DNA from: Methanoculleus horonobensis
GTDB lineage: Archaea > Halobacteriota > Methanomicrobia > Methanomicrobiales > Methanoculleaceae
Direction: 5' to 3'
Assembly (NCBI RefSeq): GCF_001602375.1
Contig: NZ_BCNY01000015.1
Span: 434,001-498,000, forward strand
DNA length: 64,000 nt
Shown here: positions 9,543 to 20,518 of the stretch, in pieces
Numbering within the stretch: the first letter of the stretch is position 1
How the letters are laid out: each line of letters starts with the position of its first letter
Translations under genes and position numbers: made by a program
Notes under the pieces: generated by a model
Databases searched by the model: none
Told to the model about the DNA's origin: nothing
What the model saw: only the letters and a program-made list of their open reading frames with translations

Positions 9543-10823
9543 ATGCATACCCTGATCTCCGCGTGCCTGCGCGGGGTTCCCCCCGAGGTGGAGACGATCG
9601 CCCGGGAAGAGGATCTCCCGCCCCACGCCGCCGCCCGGGCCGTCGCCCGCGGCCGGATCGTCATCCCGGCAAACCCCATAAGACCGCACCGACTCTGCGC
9701 CATCGGGGAGGGCTGCAGGGTACGGGTCAACGTGAACGTCGGGACGTCGGGAACCCGGTGCGACGAGGATCTCGAGGTCGAGAAGGCGAAGGCGGCCCTC
9801 CGGGAGGGTGCGGACGCGTTGATGGACCTCTCGACCGGCGGCGATCTCGTCCGCATCCGGCAGAAGATCCTGAAACTCGATGCGCCGGTCGGCACCGTCC
9901 CCGTCTACGAGGCGGTCAGGCGGGCGGGGAGCGCGGCGGACGTCGACGCCGATCTCCTCTTCAAGGTCATCCGGGAGCACTGCCGGCAGGGCGTGGACTT
10001 CCTGACGCTGCACTGCGGCGTGAACCGCGACGCCCTCGCGTCGCTCAAGGCCGACCCCCGGACGATGGGCGTCGTCAGCAGGGGCGGGGCGTTCCACGTG
10101 GCGATGATGGCCGCGACGGGCGAGGAGAATCCCCTCTATGCCGAGTATGACTACCTCCTCGAGGTCCTCGCCGAACACGACGTCGTCGTGAGCCTCGGCG
10201 ACGGGATGCGGCCGGGCGCGCTCGTGGACGCCGGCCGCCTCGCGAAGTCGACGGAGTACCTGACGCTCGGCCATCTCGCGAAGCGGGCGCTCGCCGCCGG
10301 GGTGCAGCGGATGATCGAGGGGCCGGGGCACATCCCGGCCGACCAGGTCGGCTACAACGTCCGGATGATCAAGGAACTGACCGACGGCGCTCCGCTCTAC
10401 CTGCTCGGCCCGCTCGTCACCGACGTGGCGCCGGGCTACGACCACGTCGTGGGGGCGATCGGGGGCGCGATCGCCTGCATGAACGGCGCCGACTTCCTCT
10501 GCATGGTCTCGCCGGCCGAGCACCTGGCGCTGCCGGACGTTCGCGACATCGTGGAAGGGACGCGGGTGGCGAAGATCGCGGCGCACGTCGGGAGCCTCTC
10601 CCGCGCCGCCGCACACACGAAGAACCGCGAGATCCGGATGGCGGAGGCGCGGCGGGCGCTCGACTGGGAGAAACAGTTCGAGGCGGCGCTCGCTCCCGAG
10701 GAGGCGCGGCGTATCCACGAGCGCGACGGCGAGATCGAGACCTGCTCGATGTGCGGCGACCTCTGCGCCGTAAAGATGGTGCGGGATATCCTCCCGGTAC
10801 CGGAAGAACGGATGGAGCCGTGA
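9543..10823 (+). CDS. thiC: Phosphomethylpyrimidine synthase (thiamine biosynthesis)
   Basis: 426 residues. ThiC converts aminoimidazole ribotide to the thiamine pyrimidine by radical-SAM chemistry. RVRVNVNVGTSG, ADALMDLSTGGD, TLHCGVNR, VSRGGAF, SLGDGMRPG, IEGPGHIP and GADFLCMVSPAEHL are all ThiC motifs. The C-terminal cluster motif is CSMCGDLCAVK, that is CX2CX3C, one residue shorter than the CX2CX4C of well-studied bacterial ThiC. The ATG at 9543 begins MHTLISACLRGV. It is divergent from the MBL gene. No thiamine riboswitch is evident in the 34-bp gap. Confidence 0.92.
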   Translation: MHTLISACLRGVPPEVETIAREEDLPPHAAARAVARGRIVIPANPIRPHRLCAIGEGCRVRVNVNVGTSGTRCDEDLEVEKAKAALREGADALMDLSTGGDLVRIRQKILKLDAPVGTVPVYEAVRRAGSAADVDADLLFKVIREHCRQGVDFLTLHCGVNRDALASLKADPRTMGVVSRGGAFHVAMMAATGEENPLYAEYDYLLEVLAEHDVVVSLGDGMRPGALVDAGRLAKSTEYLTLGHLAKRALAAGVQRMIEGPGHIPADQVGYNVRMIKELTDGAPLYLLGPLVTDVAPGYDHVVGAIGGAIACMNGADFLCMVSPAEHLALPDVRDIVEGTRVAKIAAHVGSLSRAAAHTKNREIRMAEARRALDWEKQFEAALAPEEARRIHERDGEIETCSMCGDLCAVKMVRDILPVPEERMEP

Positions 10824-10911
10824 AAGGTTCTCCTGGATACTCTTCTCCACTTCCTTTATATTTTCCGAATGCTCGAACTCCGCTCGGCGCTGCTGGCCGA
10901 ACGTCGTGCTC

Positions 10912-10930
10912 GAAAACGCTTCGCGTTTTC
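10912..10930. terminator. Hairpin in the thiC-arsC intergenic region
   Basis: GAAAACGC-TTC-GCGTTTTC is a perfect 8-bp stem with a 3-nt loop, ending in T4 and A4 on the two strands. It could terminate transcription from both convergent genes, thiC and the arsC-like gene. The surrounding 180 bp (10824-11005) hold no convincing gene. Confidence 0.45.
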
Positions 10931-10984
10931 TCAAACTCCGGACGTCCCATCCGTCGCTCTTCGCACCTAACGGTGCTCGAATTC

Positions 10985-11002
10985 CTTCCCCTTTTGGGGA
11001 AG
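10985..11002 (-). terminator. Hairpin just after the arsC-like gene
   Basis: CTTCCCC-TTTT-GGGGAAG, a perfect 7-bp stem with a 4-nt loop, begins a few bases beyond the arsC-like stop codon at 11006. No U-run follows, so its role as a terminator is uncertain. Confidence 0.35.
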
Positions 11003-11005
11003 TCA

Positions 11006-11407
11006 TTACCCGAACCGCCCGTCGATCCAGGCGGTTACCGCGTCGCGGCTCCGCCGGTAGGCCGCGATCACCTTGTCGGGGGTTCCGGTTGCGCGGCCCG
11101 GGTCGGGGAAGTCGACGTGGATCGTCTCCTTCGTCCAGGGAAACATCGGGCAGACACCCCCGGCACAGAGCGCGACGACGTAATCCATCTCCTTTCCGTC
11201 AAAGAGCGTGAGATCCTTTGCCTGCTGCTCTGAGATGTCTATCTCGATCTCGCCCATCACCCGTACTGCGAGGGGAGCGGGTGCGGTGGGGGCGATCCCG
11301 GCGGAGCAGGCCTCGTAGCGGTCGCCGTAGCGGGCGCGGAGATAGCCCTCCGCCATCTGGGTCCGGGCGGCGTTGTTCGTGCCGATGAAGAGCACTCTCT
11401 GCTTCAT
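11006..11407 (-). CDS. ArsC-like low-molecular-weight phosphatase lacking the P-loop cysteine
   Basis: 133 residues with the overall pattern of low-molecular-weight protein-tyrosine phosphatases and thioredoxin-coupled arsenate reductases: an N-terminal loop followed by MAEGYLRARYGDRYEACSAG, and later GGVCPMFPWTKETIHVDFPDP. In active members the loop is CX5R with a nucleophilic cysteine after the first strand. Here it reads VLFIGTNNAARTQ, with GGC (Gly) at the cysteine position and the arginine kept. Classical catalysis should be lost. The downstream Cys pair in ALCAGGVC remains. It could be a binding or regulatory homolog. The ATG at 11407 starts MKQRVLFIG. Confidence 0.75.
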   Translation of the reverse strand: MKQRVLFIGTNNAARTQMAEGYLRARYGDRYEACSAGIAPTAPAPLAVRVMGEIEIDISEQQAKDLTLFDGKEMDYVVALCAGGVCPMFPWTKETIHVDFPDPGRATGTPDKVIAAYRRSRDAVTAWIDGRFG

Positions 11408-11429
11408 GCCCCTCCCTTCGCGGCCGGGT

Positions 11430-11456
11430 GGAAAAAGGTTGCCCGACGCTCGGGCA
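11430..11456 (-). terminator. Intrinsic-type terminator of purE
   Basis: On the reverse strand TGCCCGA-GCG-TCGGGCA (7-bp stem, 3-nt loop) is followed after three bases by T5. It lies downstream of the purE stop and before the arsC-like start. Confidence 0.6.
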
Positions 11457-11537
11457 CCGCCGGGTGCGCGCCCGGGGTTCGAGAAGGCCGCGGTGCTCCT
11501 ACGTGTAAGGCCGGCGCCCCCGGCCCGGCAGGAGATC

Positions 11538-11930
11538 TCAGTCGCGCCCTGCTTCAAGGATCCGGATCGCGAGCAGGGCGGCATTCACGCCGTTGTCCAC
11601 CCCGACGCAGGCCACCGGGACGCCTCTCGGCATCTGGACGATCGAGAGGAGGGCATCAAAGCCCATCAGCGTCCCGCTCACCGGGACGCCGATCACCGGC
11701 CGCTTCGTCTTCGAGGCGATCACTCCCGGGAGAGCCGCCGAGAGTCCGGCGATCGCGATGAAGACCCGTGCATCGCTCGCCTTCACATACTCGTCCAGCC
11801 GCTCCGGGTCGCGGTGCGCCGAGATCACCTTGTAGTCGTAGGCCACGCCGTGCTCTTTCAGGGTCTCAAAGACCTTCTCCGCGACGGCGCCGTCCGAGAC
11901 GGAACCGCAGATAACCGTGACGTCTGCCAT
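11538..11930 (-). CDS. purE: PurE, aminoimidazole ribotide carboxylase/mutase
   Basis: 130 residues. [36 protein letters not shown] and [20 protein letters not shown] match PurE, which acts in step 6 of purine synthesis. GLSAALPG replaces the GGAAHLPG of common bacterial PurE. The ATG at 11930 gives [13 protein letters not shown]; an in-frame TTG at 11942 with GAGG upstream is an alternative. It stands alone with a terminator downstream. Confidence 0.9.
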   Translation of the reverse strand: MADVTVICGSVSDGAVAEKVFETLKEHGVAYDYKVISAHRDPERLDEYVKASDARVFIAIAGLSAALPGVIASKTKRPVIGVPVSGTLMGFDALLSIVQMPRGVPVACVGVDNGVNAALLAIRILEAGRD

Positions 11931-12065
11931 ATCCAGCTTCAATTGTGGCCCGCCTCTTTTTCACCCTGTCGATATTGCACGGTGGTGAGGTTGATATGAA
12001 ACCACATCCAACTTCCTTGCAGGAACAGCGTCTGTCCTCGACGAGACGATACGGACTGATATCCC

Positions 12066-13654
<1,589 letters not shown>

Positions 13655-13712
13655 TGCAAAAAGTGAGGATTATCAATAACCGGTGCGAGTAGTACCACAG
13701 GAAGGATTGTAC

Positions 13713-14120
13713 ATGACGATAAAACTTGGATTCGTCGTCGCGGAGTTCAACCGCGACATCACCTATATGATGGAGATCGAGGCCCGGGAACACGCCGGAT
13801 TCCTCGACGCGGAGGTTGCCGACACGATCTACGTCCCCGGCGCCTACGACATGCCGCTCGCGATCAAGAAACTGCTCGAGCAGAGCGAGATCGACGCGGT
13901 CGTCACCATCGGCTGTGTCATCGAGGGTGCCACCCAGCACGACGAGATCGTCGTCCAGCACGCGGCGCGTAAGATCATCGACCTCTCCCTTGAGTTCGGA
14001 AAGCCCGTCGCTCTCGGCATCTCCGGGCCGGGGATGACCCGGATGGAAGCGACCGAGCGGATCGACTATGCGAAGCGCGCAGTCGAGTCGGCCGTGAAGA
14101 TGGTTCAGCGATTGGGATGA
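13713..14120 (+). CDS. ribH: 6,7-dimethyl-8-ribityllumazine synthase
   Basis: 135 residues. [49 protein letters not shown] and [13 protein letters not shown] match lumazine synthase, which makes the lumazine used by the adjacent riboflavin synthase. GGAAGG lies before the ATG at 13713. The last codons overlap the following aminotransferase by 4 bp. Confidence 0.95.
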   Translation: MTIKLGFVVAEFNRDITYMMEIEAREHAGFLDAEVADTIYVPGAYDMPLAIKKLLEQSEIDAVVTIGCVIEGATQHDEIVVQHAARKIIDLSLEFGKPVALGISGPGMTRMEATERIDYAKRAVESAVKMVQRLG

Positions 14121-15247
14121 GGAGCCTCTCGGAGAAGGTTGCGGCCATCGCTCCTTCTGCGACGATCGAGATCTCGAACGCCGCAAAGCGGATGGCGCAG
14201 GAGGGCGTCGACGTCATCAGCCTCTCCATCGGGGAGCCGGACTTCGACACCCCCGAGCACATCAAGGACGCCTGCATCGGCGCCCTCCGCCGGGGCGAGA
14301 CGCATTACGCCCCGAGCGCGGGGATACCCGCGCTGACGGCCGCGATCGCGGCGAAGATCGGCCGCGAGAACGCCGTCCCCGCAAAGCCCGACGAGGTGAT
14401 CGTCACCTGCGGGGCGAAAGACGCCATCTACGAGGCGATGGAGGCCGTCCTGAACCCGGGCGACGAGGTGCTCATCCTCGATCCGGCATGGGTATCCTAC
14501 GAGCCCTGCAGTCAGCTTGCAGGCGCCGTCGCCCGGCACCACCCGCTCTCGACAGAGACCTTCCAGGTCGACGACACCCTTCTTGAGGCCGTCGGTTCCC
14601 GGACGAAGATGATCGTGGTCAACTCCCCCTCGAATCCCTCCGGCGCGGTGCTCGATAGAGACTCGCTCCGGCTCATCGCCGATATCTGCCGTGACCACGA
14701 CATCTACGCGCTCTCAGACGAGATCTACGAGAAACTGGTCTACGGGAAGGAGCACGTCTCCCTCGCCTCCCTCCCGGAGATGGCGGAGCGGACGATCACG
14801 ATCAACGGGTTCTCGAAGGCCTATGCGATGACCGGGTGGCGGATCGGCTACGCAGTCGCTCCCCGGCCGATCCTCCGGCAGATGGAGAAGGTGCAGCAGC
14901 ACACCATATCGCACCCGACGACGTTTGCAATGTTCGGCGCCGTCGCGGCGCTCGAGGGTCCCCAGGACTGCGTGGAAGCAATGCGCCGCGAGTTCGAGCG
15001 CCGGCGCGACTACCTCATTCCGGCGCTCCGCGATCTCGGCTACGCCACCGCCCCGGCCGACGGTGCCTTCTACGCCTACGTGCAGGTCGACGGCGACGAT
15101 ATGGCGGTCGCCCGGTCGTGGCTCCACGATCTCCACGTGGCGGTCACCCCGGGAACCGCGTTCGGCACTCCCGGCTGGCTCCGACTCTCCTACGCGACCT
15201 CGATGGGGAACCTCGAGGAAGCGGTCGAGCGGATTGCGCGGGCCTAG
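14117..15247 (+). CDS. Class I PLP aminotransferase (aspartate aminotransferase family)
   Basis: 376 residues. [77 protein letters not shown] (PLP lysine) and LRLSYATS are family signatures. It probably interconverts aspartate or related amino acids and 2-oxoglutarate. It is last in the operon that starts at 12066. Its stop codon shares the CTAG palindrome with the stop of the convergent TPR gene. Confidence 0.92.
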   Translation: MRSLSEKVAAIAPSATIEISNAAKRMAQEGVDVISLSIGEPDFDTPEHIKDACIGALRRGETHYAPSAGIPALTAAIAAKIGRENAVPAKPDEVIVTCGAKDAIYEAMEAVLNPGDEVLILDPAWVSYEPCSQLAGAVARHHPLSTETFQVDDTLLEAVGSRTKMIVVNSPSNPSGAVLDRDSLRLIADICRDHDIYALSDEIYEKLVYGKEHVSLASLPEMAERTITINGFSKAYAMTGWRIGYAVAPRPILRQMEKVQQHTISHPTTFAMFGAVAALEGPQDCVEAMRREFERRRDYLIPALRDLGYATAPADGAFYAYVQVDGDDMAVARSWLHDLHVAVTPGTAFGTPGWLRLSYATSMGNLEEAVERIARA

Positions 15248-16938
15248 AGCCCGTTCCTTTTTCCCGGACTTTGTTCTCCCTTCCGCTTCCATTCCGGCAG
15301 CCGCTGCAGCCTCTCGTAGTATTTGACCGCCTCGGCAGGGCGGTCGAGATTGATCAGCGCCACCGCCTTTCCGTTGAGGGCTTCGGCGTCGTCGGGGTTG
15401 AGGGAGAGAACCCGATCGTAGCAGACGAGCGCCTCCTCAGAGCGGTCCAGGAGCACGAGAGCGTTCCCCTTCGTAGTCCAGGCCTCGACCCTCGTGGGAT
15501 CGATATCGAGCGCGTGCGTATAACAGGTGACGGCATCGCTGTACCGTCCGAGGACGAAGAGCGCGAGCCCTTTGTTGTACCAGGCGTCTATGTTCTCGGG
15601 ATGTGCCCGGAGTTCCTGGTCGTAGCAGACGAGCGCCTTGTCGTAGTGTGACAGAACGGAGAGCACGCTCGCTTTGTTGTTCCAGACTCGCTGGTTCTCC
15701 GGATCGATCTCGAGCGCCCGCTCGTAGCAGACGAGCGCTTCCTCGTAGTGCTCGAGCTGGTAGAGTGCGTTGCCGTAGTTGTTCCAGGCGATGGCGTTCT
15801 CGGGGTGCACCCTGACCACGGCCCGGTAACATTCGATCGCAGCCTCACGGTCCCCGAGGGCGTAGTAACTCTCGCCCCGGTAGTATTCCGCGTCGGTGTG
15901 GTCGGGCTGGAGTTTGAGCGCCTGACTGAGGCACTCTACTGCATCCCCGTAACGCTTCATGGTGAAGTAGAGCAGGCCTTTCTGGTACCAGATCTCCGCG
16001 TCGACGGCGTTCACCCGGAGCGCGCGGTCAAAGCAGGCGAGCGCGAGGTCGTAGCGCTTCAGTTTCTTCAGCGTTGTGGCCTTGTGATGCCAGATACCGG
16101 GGTAATCGGGGTTGATCCGGAACGCCCGCTCGTAGCAGTCGAGTGCCTCTTCGTAGCGCTCCAGGTTCTGCAGTCCCCGGCCCCGGTTGTACCAGGCCTC
16201 GACGTCGTCGGGGCGGAGGGCGAGCGCGCGGTCGAAGCATCCGATTGCCTCTTCGTAACGCTGGAGCGCCGAGAGCGTGCATCCTTTGGTATACCAGGTA
16301 TCGGTGTGCTTCGGGTCGATGGCGACGGCCCGATCGTAGGATGCGAGTGCGTCCTCGAAGCGGGAGAGAAGGGTCTCGATGGTTCCCCTGGCATACCAGG
16401 CGTTTGCGTTCCCCGGTTCAAGCGCGACCACCCGGTCGTAGCACCCGATCGCCATCTCATACCGGCGTTCGGTGGCAAGCGCCGTGCCGCGGGCGAGCCA
16501 GGCGTCAACCCGGTTCGGTTCGAGCGTGACCACCCGGTCGTAGCACGCGATTGCCTCGGGGGTGAGCCCGATCTTCCGGAGAGCGTGGCCCCGGGTGAGC
16601 CAGGCGCCCGCGGAGTCCGGTGCGAGTTTCACCGCCTGGCCGGAAGACCCGGCCGCTTCCCGGTACTCCCCGATCTCGTAGAGCGCCTGTCCCCGGGCCT
16701 GCCAGAACCGGGCACAGGTCGGGTCGATCCGGATCGCCTGGTCGAAGCACTCGATCGCTGCCCGGTGGTTCCGGGCGCCGGTGAGAGCGAGCCCCTTTTG
16801 ATACCAGGCGGCGCCGGTGCTGGGGCTCTGCTGAATCGCCCGGTCGTAGCACTCGACGGCCCGGTCGTACTGCCCCTGCTCGGCGTATGCCTGTCCCTTC
16901 CTGCACAAGGCCTCGGCGCTCTTCCAGGGGAGTTCCAT
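15244..16938 (-). CDS. Large TPR-repeat protein
   Basis: 564 residues made almost wholly of about 16 tetratricopeptide repeats of 34 residues with the pattern AWYNKGLALxxLxRYEEAxxCYDRALxLxP. There is no signal peptide and no membrane segment, so it is probably a cytoplasmic scaffold; the partner is unknown. The repeats also cause periodic DNA similarity across the gene. The stop overlaps the convergent aminotransferase by 3 bp (CTAG). AT-rich DNA at 16945-17030 probably holds its promoter. Confidence 0.9.
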   Translation of the reverse strand: MELPWKSAEALCRKGQAYAEQGQYDRAVECYDRAIQQSPSTGAAWYQKGLALTGARNHRAAIECFDQAIRIDPTCARFWQARGQALYEIGEYREAAGSSGQAVKLAPDSAGAWLTRGHALRKIGLTPEAIACYDRVVTLEPNRVDAWLARGTALATERRYEMAIGCYDRVVALEPGNANAWYARGTIETLLSRFEDALASYDRAVAIDPKHTDTWYTKGCTLSALQRYEEAIGCFDRALALRPDDVEAWYNRGRGLQNLERYEEALDCYERAFRINPDYPGIWHHKATTLKKLKRYDLALACFDRALRVNAVDAEIWYQKGLLYFTMKRYGDAVECLSQALKLQPDHTDAEYYRGESYYALGDREAAIECYRAVVRVHPENAIAWNNYGNALYQLEHYEEALVCYERALEIDPENQRVWNNKASVLSVLSHYDKALVCYDQELRAHPENIDAWYNKGLALFVLGRYSDAVTCYTHALDIDPTRVEAWTTKGNALVLLDRSEEALVCYDRVLSLNPDDAEALNGKAVALINLDRPAEAVKYYERLQRLPEWKRKGEQSPGKRNGL

Positions 16939-17126
16939 TTCGTGAAAGATAGTGCCACCGGGTTAAAAAGAGTTTCGATAGGGTTCTCAAAAATCCCTCC
17001 CATCTGGAAAGATTATTTCGTTTTTAGTTCGTTCTCCCTGGATTTGGATCCGTTCGGTGTGCCGGATCGATTGGCAACATATACATGCTCCGGGATTAAA
17101 CCGGGGAGATAACCCGAACGGGTCGG

Positions 17127-17804
17127 ATGAGCATGAGAAAGAGGATGCGTGACACCCCGAACCACGATCGTCCACGCGAGAGGCTGGCAGCACGCGGACC
17201 ACAGGCGCTCACCGATGCCGAACTGATTGCCCTTCTCCTCGGGCGCGGCACGGCGGGGCGGGACGTCTGGCAGGTCGCGGGCGACGTCGAACGCTGCCTG
17301 AAGCGTGCTGAAGGCTGCCCTTCGTATGACGATCTCCTCGAGATAGATGGTGTCGGCTCGGCGAAAGCCTGCGAGATCATGGCTTGCTTTGAACTCGGGC
17401 GGCGGTATCTCGGGGACGATGGGGTCTCCGGGCACCGGATCACCCGGCCTGAGGACGTCCTCCCGCTGGTCGCGGAGTGGCGGGACAAGAAGCAGGAGTA
17501 CTTCATCTGTCTCACCTTAAACGGTGCCGGCGAGGTGATCGAGTGCCGGGTGGTCACCGTCGGCATCCTGAACCAGAGCCTCGTCCATCCCCGGGAGGTC
17601 TTCTCCGAGGCGATCACCGACCGTGCGGCATCGGTCGTCCTGGTTCACAACCATCCTTCGGGAACTCTTGAGCCGTCGACCCAGGATATCGGGATCACCC
17701 GGCAGCTCGTTGAGGCCGGGTCGATCCTCGGCATACGCGTGCTCGACCATCTCATCGTCACGAAGAACGGCTACGCGAGTTTGAAGGAACTCGGGCACCT
17801 GTAA
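17127..17804 (+). CDS. radC: RadC/JAB-domain protein
   Basis: 225 residues. The N-terminal part holds a helix-hairpin-helix-like segment (LLEIDGVGSAKACEIM). The C-terminal part is the RadC JAB/MPN domain with NQSLVHPREVFSEAI and the metal motif VLVHNHPSGTLEPSTQD. RadC proteins are widely linked to DNA repair and mobile DNA, but the activity is not settled. The metal-binding residues are intact. ACCCGAACGGGT, a small inverted repeat, lies at 17112-17123 just before the start. A TATA-like ACATATACAT lies about 50 bp upstream. Confidence 0.9.
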   Translation: MSMRKRMRDTPNHDRPRERLAARGPQALTDAELIALLLGRGTAGRDVWQVAGDVERCLKRAEGCPSYDDLLEIDGVGSAKACEIMACFELGRRYLGDDGVSGHRITRPEDVLPLVAEWRDKKQEYFICLTLNGAGEVIECRVVTVGILNQSLVHPREVFSEAITDRAASVVLVHNHPSGTLEPSTQDIGITRQLVEAGSILGIRVLDHLIVTKNGYASLKELGHL

Positions 17805-18040
17805 TCGGTACAGATCGCGATTGACGTGCCGGCGGCGCGTGCGGGGGTTGCCACGCGGTACGGGGGAGGCCGGGAAACGAACCGCCCGCCCGCCCGGGGA
17901 AGACCGCCCCGTCCCCCGGTTTGAGCCGAACCCTGTCGGAGGATCGTGAAAATCCAGCGAATTCCCCCGCATTCGGCATCACTGTCCTGAAAAAAGTTTA
18001 TCCCTTTCCGTCGGCCAAGAGTATACGAGGCGTACTTATT

Positions 18041-18697
18041 ATGGACACAGGGTTTCTCCGGGTACTGCTTGATCCCGGGCGGTTCTTTGAGACTCGCATG
18101 CAGGAAAAACCAAGCCTGAAGATACCGGCGCTGATCGCACTCGCCGTCGGGCTGATCGGTGCGGTCTCGGTCATACCGATGACGGATATCACCATGGCCA
18201 TGCTTCCCGCGGATATGCAGGGCCTCGGGGTGATCATGACGATCTTCTCCGCAGGTATTGCCTTCGTCGGCGGGTTCCTCGCGTGGATCATCTACGGCTT
18301 CGTCTTCCACGTCGTTTCGATGTTCTTCAAGGGCCAGGGCGACCTCGAGCGGACACTGGAGTTCACCGGCTACGGGCTCCTCCCCCAGGTCTTCGGGGGC
18401 ATCATCGGAACCTACTTCTCCTTCCAGCTCCTCTCGGGCCTGAACATCCCGCCCCTGACGAACCCCGAGCAGATGGTGGAGTTCTCCGAGAACCTGGTGA
18501 CCATTCTCGCGACCGATCCCCTGGCGCGGATTGCCGGGATCGTGAGCATCCTCTTCGTGATCTGGAGCGCGAACATCTGGATCTTCGGTATGAAGTACGC
18601 ACGGAACCTCTCCACGCGGAACGCGGTTCTCACCGTCGGGATACCCGTGGGGCTCTACATCCTCTATATCCTCATCACACTTGCCGGATGGCTGTAA
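18041..18697 (+). CDS. YIP1-family membrane protein
   Basis: 218 residues with five or six membrane segments. The start FLRVLLDPGRFFETRMQEKP, a soluble stretch before the first segment, and YGLLPQVFGGIIG resemble YIP1-domain proteins of methanogens. GAGG precedes the ATG at 18041 and AAAAAAGTTTATCC is a likely TATA region. It is first in a four-gene operon with an exported protein and an ABC exporter, so it may help assemble or regulate that system. Confidence 0.8.
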   Translation: MDTGFLRVLLDPGRFFETRMQEKPSLKIPALIALAVGLIGAVSVIPMTDITMAMLPADMQGLGVIMTIFSAGIAFVGGFLAWIIYGFVFHVVSMFFKGQGDLERTLEFTGYGLLPQVFGGIIGTYFSFQLLSGLNIPPLTNPEQMVEFSENLVTILATDPLARIAGIVSILFVIWSANIWIFGMKYARNLSTRNAVLTVGIPVGLYILYILITLAGWL

Positions 18698-18698
18698 C

Positions 18699-19841
18699 AT
18701 GAAATCGATCTACCTTGCAATCATAACCCTCCTCTGTGCCGCTATCGCGGTTGCCGGCCCGGCCAGCGCCGCCCCTGCGGATCTCACCGTGACCTCCTCG
18801 TCGCTCGACCCGGCGGTCCTGATGAAGGGCGACACCGGGACGCTGACGGTTGTCGTCCAGAACAACGGCGCCGAACCTGTCGCCATCAGGAGTGCCCGGC
18901 TCCACGGCAGCGGGGTCGTGCCCTTAAGCGACCCCTACCCCTCGGTCGGGGAGATCGGCGCCGGGAACGTCAAGACGTTCACCTTCACCGTCCGGGCTGA
19001 CGGCGGCGAAGGGACGTTCTACCCGACGTTCGTCCTTGACTTCCGCGACGGTGGCGGCAGTCTCCGCTACCCGGTCCCGATCCAGGTCGAGAACACGCCG
19101 CTCAGCGCGTCGGTGATCAAGAAACCGGACGCCTTCGCTGAGTCCCGAACGGCCGACATCACCGTCAGGGTGGGCAACCCGCGGCCGAACGCCGCCTCGG
19201 GCGTCCAGGTGATCCCGCAGGGGAACGAATTTACCGTCACCCCGACCGGCGGGTTCATCGGTGCTCTCGCCCCCGACGCGTCCGGGACGGTCACGTTCAA
19301 CCTGACCCCGACCGCGGAGACGGACGTCACGTTCCAGGTGGTCTGGCGTAACGGGATCAACACCCATACCGCGGATCTCGTGCTGCCGGTCGCCTTCGGC
19401 GAGGACAAGCGTCAGGCCGACCCCGTCATCACCAACGTCGAGGTCACGCCGATCGCCGGGGGTTACCGGATCGTGGGCGACGTCATGAACGCCGGCCTCG
19501 AGTCTGCCCGGTCGGTGCTGGTCACCCCCGGATCGCCCGCGACGCCCATCGACCCGTTCCGGGTCTATGTCGTCGGAACGCTCGATCCCGACGACATCTC
19601 GTCGTTCGAGGTGACGTTTAAGACCAATGGTACCGTGACCGAGATCCCGGTCGTCGTCGAGTACCGGGACGACGACGGAAACCGCTACACCGCCTCGACA
19701 CCGGTCGGACTCGGCGGCACGACGGCAGCCCCGCTCGAAGAGCGGGAGGACGGCGGGTTCCCGCTCTTCGGGATCATCGTCGTGGTGCTGGTCGCGCTCG
19801 GGGTTGCCGGAGCGATCTACTACTCCTGGAAGCGGACGTAA
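18699..19841 (+). CDS. Exported, membrane-anchored CARDB/NEW3-like protein
   Basis: 380 residues with a signal peptide (IYLAIITLLCAAIAVAGPASA), about 300 extracellular residues and a C-terminal membrane helix (FGIIVVVLVALGVAGAIYY) ending KRT. Two or three immunoglobulin-like modules with TGTLTVVVQNNGAEPVAIRS resemble CARDB/NEW3 domains of archaeal surface proteins. It starts one base after the YIP1 gene ends and precedes an MacB-like ABC transporter. It is probably an outside partner or substrate-contact subunit of that exporter. Confidence 0.8.
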   Translation: MKSIYLAIITLLCAAIAVAGPASAAPADLTVTSSSLDPAVLMKGDTGTLTVVVQNNGAEPVAIRSARLHGSGVVPLSDPYPSVGEIGAGNVKTFTFTVRADGGEGTFYPTFVLDFRDGGGSLRYPVPIQVENTPLSASVIKKPDAFAESRTADITVRVGNPRPNAASGVQVIPQGNEFTVTPTGGFIGALAPDASGTVTFNLTPTAETDVTFQVVWRNGINTHTADLVLPVAFGEDKRQADPVITNVEVTPIAGGYRIVGDVMNAGLESARSVLVTPGSPATPIDPFRVYVVGTLDPDDISSFEVTFKTNGTVTEIPVVVEYRDDDGNRYTASTPVGLGGTTAAPLEEREDGGFPLFGIIVVVLVALGVAGAIYYSWKRT

Positions 19842-19846
19842 CGACG

Positions 19847-20514
<668 letters not shown>

Positions 20515-20518
<4 letters not shown>

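Noticed and set aside
9297-11006. Long reverse-strand frame through thiC into the intergenic region
   Set aside because: Most of it is antisense to thiC. Only the first 60 codons (10824-11006) look protein-like, and these are reported as a possible repeat rather than a gene.
15244-16938. Periodic DNA similarity every about 102 bp, suggesting a tandem repeat or CRISPR-like array
   Set aside because: It results from 34-residue TPR units in one open frame; the units diverge at third positions and there are no identical direct repeats with spacers.
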